Source: Treponema sp. (GTDB taxonomy: Bacteria > Spirochaetota > Spirochaetia > Treponematales > Breznakiellaceae). From it: 64,000 bases of DNA. Location: contig JAITUR010000061.1 of assembly GCA_031286205.1 (NCBI GenBank), positions 1 to 64,000 of the forward strand, given 5' to 3'. Of the stretch, positions 58,960 to 64,000 are shown one piece after another; positions within the stretch are counted from its first letter, which is position 1, and each line of letters starts with the position of its first letter. Position numbers and translations under genes: made by a program. Under the pieces are notes generated by a model. The model was not told where the DNA came from. It did no database searches and worked only from the letters and a program-made list of their open reading frames with translations.

Positions 58960-59586
58960 ATGTTAGGGCTATATGCTAGAAAAATTGGAATGACGCAGGT
59001 CTTTGACGAAGAGGGCAATCTTTTGCCGGTAACGGTAATGCGTTTCGACCCAAATGTAGTTGTTGCAAAAAAGACTAAAGAAGCGGATGGTTACGCCGCT
59101 GTTGTTGTTGGTATCAATGATGCAAAGAAAAACCGCGTAACAAAAGCCCGCGCCGGTATTTTTCCGGAAAACATTTCGCCCAAGAAAAATGTCCGCGAAT
59201 TACGCGATTTTGAAAAAGAAGTAGCCATAGGAGATAGCCTTGGAGTAGAAGTTCTGGAAGGAACAAGATATGTCGATGTATCCGGTATTTCCAAAGGCAA
59301 GGGTTTTCAGGGTGTTTTAAGGCGTTGGGGTTATTCGGGCGGACCTAGCAGTCACGGATCCAAGTTTCATCGTGCCGCCGGTTCTACAGGACAGAATACA
59401 TATCCTGCCAGAACTTTTAAAAACAAAAAAATGCCGGGGCGCATGGGACGGGAAAATGTAACAATGTTAAGCCTTAGGGTTGTAAAAATCGATGCAGAAA
59501 AACAACTTCTTATGGTTAAAGGCGCAGTTCCCGGAATTAACAAGGGACTTGTTTTTGTCCGCAGCGCTGTAAAGAAAGGACGGTAA
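58960..59586 (+). CDS. rplC: 50S ribosomal protein L3
   Basis: GLYARKIGMTQVFDEEGNLLPVTV. Confidence 0.97.
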   Translation: MLGLYARKIGMTQVFDEEGNLLPVTVMRFDPNVVVAKKTKEADGYAAVVVGINDAKKNRVTKARAGIFPENISPKKNVRELRDFEKEVAIGDSLGVEVLEGTRYVDVSGISKGKGFQGVLRRWGYSGGPSSHGSKFHRAAGSTGQNTYPARTFKNKKMPGRMGRENVTMLSLRVVKIDAEKQLLMVKGAVPGINKGLVFVRSAVKKGR

Positions 59587-59589
59587 GCA

Positions 59590-60225
59590 ATGAACGCTAA
59601 AGTGTATTCGATGTTTACAGGCAAAGAATTGCGAACTATAGATATTGATGACAAAGTTTTTGGTCTGCCTTTTAACGAAGAACTGGTCTGGTATGCAGTA
59701 AAGAACGAACTTGCCAATAAAAGACAGGGTAATGCAAGCACCAAGGGGCGCGCGGAAGTTAACGGATCCAATGCAAGACCATTTAGGCAAAAAGGTACAG
59801 GTCGCGCCCGTCAAGGCGATAAAAAATCCCCTTTACTTGTCGGCGGCGGTACTATTTTTGGTCCCAAGCCAAGAGATTTTTCTTATTCAATGAATAAAAA
59901 AGCAAAGCGACAAGCTTTAAAATCCATCCTTAGCTTAAAAGTTCAAAGCGAAATGTTAAAAATAGTAGAAGACTTTTCCGTAGAATCCGGAAAAACAAAA
60001 GACCTTGCAAAGTTGTTCGAAAACTTTAATCACGGTTTAAGAACAGTTTTAATCCTTAAAGATAATGATCCTATTCTTAAAAGGGCGGGCGCTAATATTC
60101 CGTGGCTTTCATTTTTATCTTTTAACCGCCTGCGCGCTCACGATTTATTTTATGGCCGCCAGGTAATAATGCTGGAATCTGCCGCTAAAAACTTAAGCGA
60201 GTTTTACAGCGAGGGGGATAAATAA
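59590..60225 (+). CDS. rplD: 50S ribosomal protein L4
   Basis: RPFRQKGTGRARQG. Confidence 0.97.
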   Translation: MNAKVYSMFTGKELRTIDIDDKVFGLPFNEELVWYAVKNELANKRQGNASTKGRAEVNGSNARPFRQKGTGRARQGDKKSPLLVGGGTIFGPKPRDFSYSMNKKAKRQALKSILSLKVQSEMLKIVEDFSVESGKTKDLAKLFENFNHGLRTVLILKDNDPILKRAGANIPWLSFLSFNRLRAHDLFYGRQVIMLESAAKNLSEFYSEGDK

Positions 60226-60509
60226 TGCAGTACGAAGATATATTACTTGAGCCTGTATTAAGCGAAAAAGCAAATAAATTGCGCGAAGAAGGAAAATATG
60301 TTTTTAGGGTAAATCCTAAAGCTACAAAAATACAAATAAAGGAAGCGGTAAAAAAACTGTTTAATGTTAACCCCGTTTCCTGTACGACTATGGTGGTAGG
60401 CGGCAAGCCAAAACGCTTGCGCTATCGTTCTGGCTATACCTCTTCCTGGAAGAAAGCGATTGTGCGCCTTTCCAAGGACGAGAAAATTGCAATCTTCGAT
60501 GGCGTGTAA
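60225..60509 (+). CDS. rplW: 50S ribosomal protein L23
   Basis: ILLEPVLSEKANKL...YVFRVNPKATKIQIKEAV. Confidence 0.96.
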   Translation: MQYEDILLEPVLSEKANKLREEGKYVFRVNPKATKIQIKEAVKKLFNVNPVSCTTMVVGGKPKRLRYRSGYTSSWKKAIVRLSKDEKIAIFDGV

Positions 60510-60522
60510 GGAATAAAGAATT

Positions 60523-61353
60523 ATGGGTATTAAGAAGTATAAGCCAATAACACCGGGAATGAGGCAATACATAAGCCTTGATTTTTCTGATCTGACAAAA
60601 GGAAAAAAACCGGAAAAGAAACTGACAAAAGGTAAAAAAAGAGGATCGGGGCGCGATTCTTTTGGCCGTATTACTGTTTGGCACAAAGGCGGCGGACACA
60701 AACGCCGTTACCGCGATATAGATTTTAAGCGCGACAAGATCGGTATTCCCGGAAAAGTTGCATCTATCGAGTACGATCCCAACCGCAGCGCCAATATTGC
60801 TTTAATTAATTATAAAGACGGCGAAAAACGATATATCATAGCGCCCAAAGAATTAAAAGTGGGAATGACAGTTATAAGCGGTCCGGGTTCTCCCATAGAG
60901 CCGGGCAATGCTCTTCCTTTGGAAAATATTCCATTAGGATTTACTGTTTACAATATAGAATTAACACTTGGCAAGGGCGGTCAGATGGCTCGTTCTGCCG
61001 GAACCGGCGCTCTTATTGCAGCCAAAGAAGGAGAATATGTAACAATTAAACTTCCTTCCGGCGAGACGCGCATGGTGTTTAAGAAATGTTTTGCTACAAT
61101 AGGAACTGTGGGCAATGAAGACCACATGAATACAGTAATGGGCAAAGCCGGACGCAAACGCTGGAAGGGTATTCGCCCTACAGTCCGCGGTATGTCCATG
61201 AACCCCGTCGATCATCCGCACGGAGGCGGTGAAGGCAAGAGCAAGGGTAAACATCCTGTTACACCTTGGGGTCAACCAACCAAGGGTTATAAGACCCGGA
61301 AGAAAAATAAACCGTCTTCAAAGTTTATTGTAAGCCGGGCAAAGAAGAAGTAG
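60523..61353 (+). CDS. rplB: 50S ribosomal protein L2
   Basis: [25 protein letters not shown]. Confidence 0.98.
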   Translation: MGIKKYKPITPGMRQYISLDFSDLTKGKKPEKKLTKGKKRGSGRDSFGRITVWHKGGGHKRRYRDIDFKRDKIGIPGKVASIEYDPNRSANIALINYKDGEKRYIIAPKELKVGMTVISGPGSPIEPGNALPLENIPLGFTVYNIELTLGKGGQMARSAGTGALIAAKEGEYVTIKLPSGETRMVFKKCFATIGTVGNEDHMNTVMGKAGRKRWKGIRPTVRGMSMNPVDHPHGGGEGKSKGKHPVTPWGQPTKGYKTRKKNKPSSKFIVSRAKKK

Positions 61354-61368
61354 GAGTAGGAAGGGAGT

Positions 61369-61650
61369 ATGTCAAGATCTGTAAAGAAAGGTCCTTTTAT
61401 AGAAAAGAGTCTTTATAAAAAGGTACTGGAGTTGAACAAATCCGGGGAAAGGAAAATGATTAAAACATATTCCCGTTGTTCTACAATTATTCCTGAAATG
61501 GTAGGCGGAACAATCTCCGTTTACAATGGTAAAACATGGGTTCCGGTTTATGTTACGGAAAACCTTGTCGGTCATAAACTTGGCGAGTTCGCGCCTACCC
61601 GCATTTTCCGCGGACATTCGGGCTCTGACAAGAAAGCGTCGGCGAAGTAG
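61369..61650 (+). CDS. rpsS: 30S ribosomal protein S19
   Basis: [27 protein letters not shown]. Confidence 0.98.
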   Translation: MSRSVKKGPFIEKSLYKKVLELNKSGERKMIKTYSRCSTIIPEMVGGTISVYNGKTWVPVYVTENLVGHKLGEFAPTRIFRGHSGSDKKASAK

Positions 61651-61657
61651 GTAGATT

Positions 61658-62065
61658 ATGAAAGAAACAAAAACAGGTTACAGGGCAGTTACAAAATACC
61701 TTATCGGTTCGCCCTTTAAAATTCGCCCGGTTGCAGACCTTATACGCCGCCGTCCATACCCGGAAGCTGTTTCCATTTTGGAAAATATGCCCCAAAAAGG
61801 CGCGCGTCTTATTGGCAAAACAGTAAAGTCGGCAGCGTCTAACGCGCTTACAGGCAACAAAAAACTGGACGAAGACATGCTTTATGTAAAAGAAGTATAT
61901 GTAGATGAAGGACCGCGGCTTAAAAGAGTTTGGTTTCGCGGCAGAGGACGCGCGGATATGCAGTTAAAACGAATGTGTCACATAACCGTAGTAGTTGACG
62001 AAACGAAAAAGGTATCGCTGGAAAAACCGGCGGTTAAAAAACCTTCCAAAAAGGCGGCTAAATAA
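61658..62065 (+). CDS. rplV: 50S ribosomal protein L22
   Basis: Gene order; [34 protein letters not shown]. Confidence 0.96.
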   Translation: MKETKTGYRAVTKYLIGSPFKIRPVADLIRRRPYPEAVSILENMPQKGARLIGKTVKSAASNALTGNKKLDEDMLYVKEVYVDEGPRLKRVWFRGRGRADMQLKRMCHITVVVDETKKVSLEKPAVKKPSKKAAK

Positions 62066-62769
62066 TGGGACAGAAAGTTAATCCTACAGGGCTTAGGATC
62101 GGAATAAATAAAACATGGGGTTCCCGCTGGTATGTTGACCCTAAAGAATATGTCGATGCTTTACACGAAGATTTACTTTTGCGAAAGCTTATTATGGATA
62201 TGCCGGAAACAAAAGGCGCGGATATTGCAGAGCTGGAAATTATTCGTCATCCGCAAAGAATAACAATTACTATTCATACGGCAAGACCTGGTGTAATTAT
62301 CGGTGTTAAAGGCGCAAATATAGAAAAAATCGGCAACGATCTGCAAAAGAAAGTAAGCAAAAAAGTTCAAATAAAAATTAAAGAAGTACGCAATGCAGAT
62401 AACAATGCGCAAATTATCTCGCAAAATATTGCGCGGCAGCTTTTGGCGCGATCTTCGTTTAGAAGAACAATGAAGCAGGCAATTACAAACGCAATTAAAA
62501 AAGGAAACGCACAAGGAGTAAAGGTTCGTCTTTCAGGAAGGCTTGGCGGCGCGGAAATGTCCAGAACCGAAGAAGCCAAGGAAGGCCGTATCCCGCTTCA
62601 TACCTTGCGTGCAGATATCGATTATGGTTTTTCTGAAGCCCACACACCCTTTGGAGCAATCGGGGTTAAAGTTTGGGTTTATAACGGCATGAAATACGGA
62701 AAAGAACAAAAAGAAGATGCAGGTGCTCTGGTTCGCAAACGACGCGAAAGAGCTCCTGCCAGGGGTTAG
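62065..62769 (+). CDS. rpsC: 30S ribosomal protein S3
   Basis: [23 protein letters not shown]. Confidence 0.98.
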   Translation: MGQKVNPTGLRIGINKTWGSRWYVDPKEYVDALHEDLLLRKLIMDMPETKGADIAELEIIRHPQRITITIHTARPGVIIGVKGANIEKIGNDLQKKVSKKVQIKIKEVRNADNNAQIISQNIARQLLARSSFRRTMKQAITNAIKKGNAQGVKVRLSGRLGGAEMSRTEEAKEGRIPLHTLRADIDYGFSEAHTPFGAIGVKVWVYNGMKYGKEQKEDAGALVRKRRERAPARG

Positions 62770-62779
62770 GAGTTAGACT

Positions 62780-63208
62780 ATGTTAAGTCCGAAACGAGTA
62801 AGACGCCGTAAGGTGCAAAGAGGCAATATGCCCGGAAACGCTACACGGTGTAATAGTGTAGTATTTGGTGATTACGGTCTTGTTGCTTTAGACAGGATTT
62901 GGCTTACCAACAGGCAAATAGAAGCGGCTCGTGTTGCCATTAACCGCCATGTAAAGCGCGGCGGAAAAATGTGGATACGGATTTTCCCGGATAAACCTTA
63001 CTCCAAAAAACCTGCGGAAACACGAATGGGCAAAGGAAAAGGAGCTCCGGAATACTGGGTAGCGGTAATCAAACCGGGAACAGTAATGTTCGAGCTAGGC
63101 GGCGGTGTCAGCCGCGCTATGGCGGAAGAGGCTATGAACCTTGCAGGATCAAAGCTTCCAATAAAAACAAAGTTTGTCGCAAGGGCCGACATGGAACTTG
63201 GGGCTTAG
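62780..63208 (+). CDS. rplP: 50S ribosomal protein L16
   Basis: [32 protein letters not shown]. Confidence 0.98.
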   Translation: MLSPKRVRRRKVQRGNMPGNATRCNSVVFGDYGLVALDRIWLTNRQIEAARVAINRHVKRGGKMWIRIFPDKPYSKKPAETRMGKGKGAPEYWVAVIKPGTVMFELGGGVSRAMAEEAMNLAGSKLPIKTKFVARADMELGA

Positions 63209-63216
63209 GAGGAAGG

Positions 63217-63411
63217 ATGAAAAATTCATTCAAAAACTTGAGCTATCAAGAATTGAAGACTAAAAAAGATGAACTTAGTAAGAAATTTTTGGAATTTCGT
63301 TTTAAGAATGTTATAGGTCATGTAGATAACCCTCTGCAAAAACGAACTATGCGAAGGCAAATAGCGCGCCTTAATACTTTAATTCACGCGCATGAAATGG
63401 GAGCGAAGTAA
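63217..63411 (+). CDS. rpmC: 50S ribosomal protein L29
   Basis: Gene order, L29 pattern. Confidence 0.95.
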   Translation: MKNSFKNLSYQELKTKKDELSKKFLEFRFKNVIGHVDNPLQKRTMRRQIARLNTLIHAHEMGAK

Positions 63412-63683
63412 TGGCAGAACATAGTACAGCCGGAAAGAGCGGAACAAAAGAATTCATTGGAACAGTAAAGAGTAACAAGATGGAAAAAACCATTGTTGTA
63501 AGCGTAGAAACCCTTACTCTTCATCCTCTTTACAAGAAATATGTTAAGCGCCTTAAAAAAGTTAAAGCGCATGACGAGAAAAACGAAGCCAAGATAGGCG
63601 ACCGTGTCCGTGTAATTGAGTGCAGGCCAATCAGCAAAGAAAAATGCTGGAAGCTTGTAGAAATTATAGAGCGCGCCAAATAA
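63411..63683 (+). CDS. rpsQ: 30S ribosomal protein S17
   Basis: [40 protein letters not shown]. Confidence 0.97.
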   Translation: MAEHSTAGKSGTKEFIGTVKSNKMEKTIVVSVETLTLHPLYKKYVKRLKKVKAHDEKNEAKIGDRVRVIECRPISKEKCWKLVEIIERAK

Positions 63684-63697
63684 GGGGAGAGAAGAAG

Positions 63698-64000
63698 ATG
63701 ATTCAAGTAGAAAGCTTCCTGAATGTGGCGGATAATTCAGGCGCCAAAAAGGTTCAGTGTATAAAAGTTTTGGGCGGAACCAAAAGAAGATATGCGGGAA
63801 TCGGCGATATTGTTGTAGTTGCTGTTAAAGAAGCTTTACCCACATCGACTATTAAAAAAGGTGCTGTGGAAAGAGCAGTTGTAGTGCGCACCCATAAAGA
63901 GTTCTGCCGTCCGGACGGAACCTATATCAGGTTTGACGATAATGCCTGTGTCCTTATTGATCCTGCGTTAAATCCAAAGGGAAAGCGTATTTTCGGACCG
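63698..64000 (+). CDS. rplN: 50S ribosomal protein L14 (partial, runs off window)
   Basis: [45 protein letters not shown]. Confidence 0.96.
   Translation, partial: MIQVESFLNVADNSGAKKVQCIKVLGGTKRRYAGIGDIVVVAVKEALPTSTIKKGAVERAVVVRTHKEFCRPDGTYIRFDDNACVLIDPALNPKGKRIFGP

Overview
The window looks like a spirochaete (Treponema-like) chromosome, judged from protein resemblance and gene order only; no search was run. The housekeeping backbone includes lon (partial)-clpX-clpP-tig, recD-recB-recC-rmuC, an MsmK/UgpC-type ABC ATPase, phosphoglucomutase, a PUR-domain protein, rnhB, xth, MATE, cls, Sua5/YciO, an RpoD-family sigma factor, an RNB ribonuclease, and the rpsL-rpsG-tuf-S10/spc ribosomal cluster. 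There are two main accessory regions. (1) 14.8-26 kb holds a PIN/Phd toxin-antitoxin pair, an intergenic candidate structured RNA, an HNH nuclease, a BspA-like LRR lipoprotein, an XRE regulator with palindromic operators, a 3.1-kb segment bounded by a 115-bp duplication of an AraC-gene 3' end, and an RCC1-repeat lipoprotein. (2) 42.1-52.9 kb is a tRNA-Lys(CTT) integration hotspot. It holds a 9.6-kb integrative island bounded by exact 43-bp tRNA 3' repeats. The island has a tyrosine integrase broken by one TGA, three toxin-antitoxin operons, excisionase-like HTHs and a DnaB-N/RecA-like replication protein, and no capsid or conjugation genes were recognised. Directly behind it sits a ~1-kb integrase-less element with homologous termini that carries a voltage-gated channel gene whose selectivity filter reads TVWYGD. 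The most distinctive observation is that the three toxin-antitoxin operons share the same promoter geometry (TTGACA-N17-TAnnnT-N6-ATG), which predicts leaderless toxin mRNAs. Each is also preceded by a copy of the same conserved hairpin repeat.
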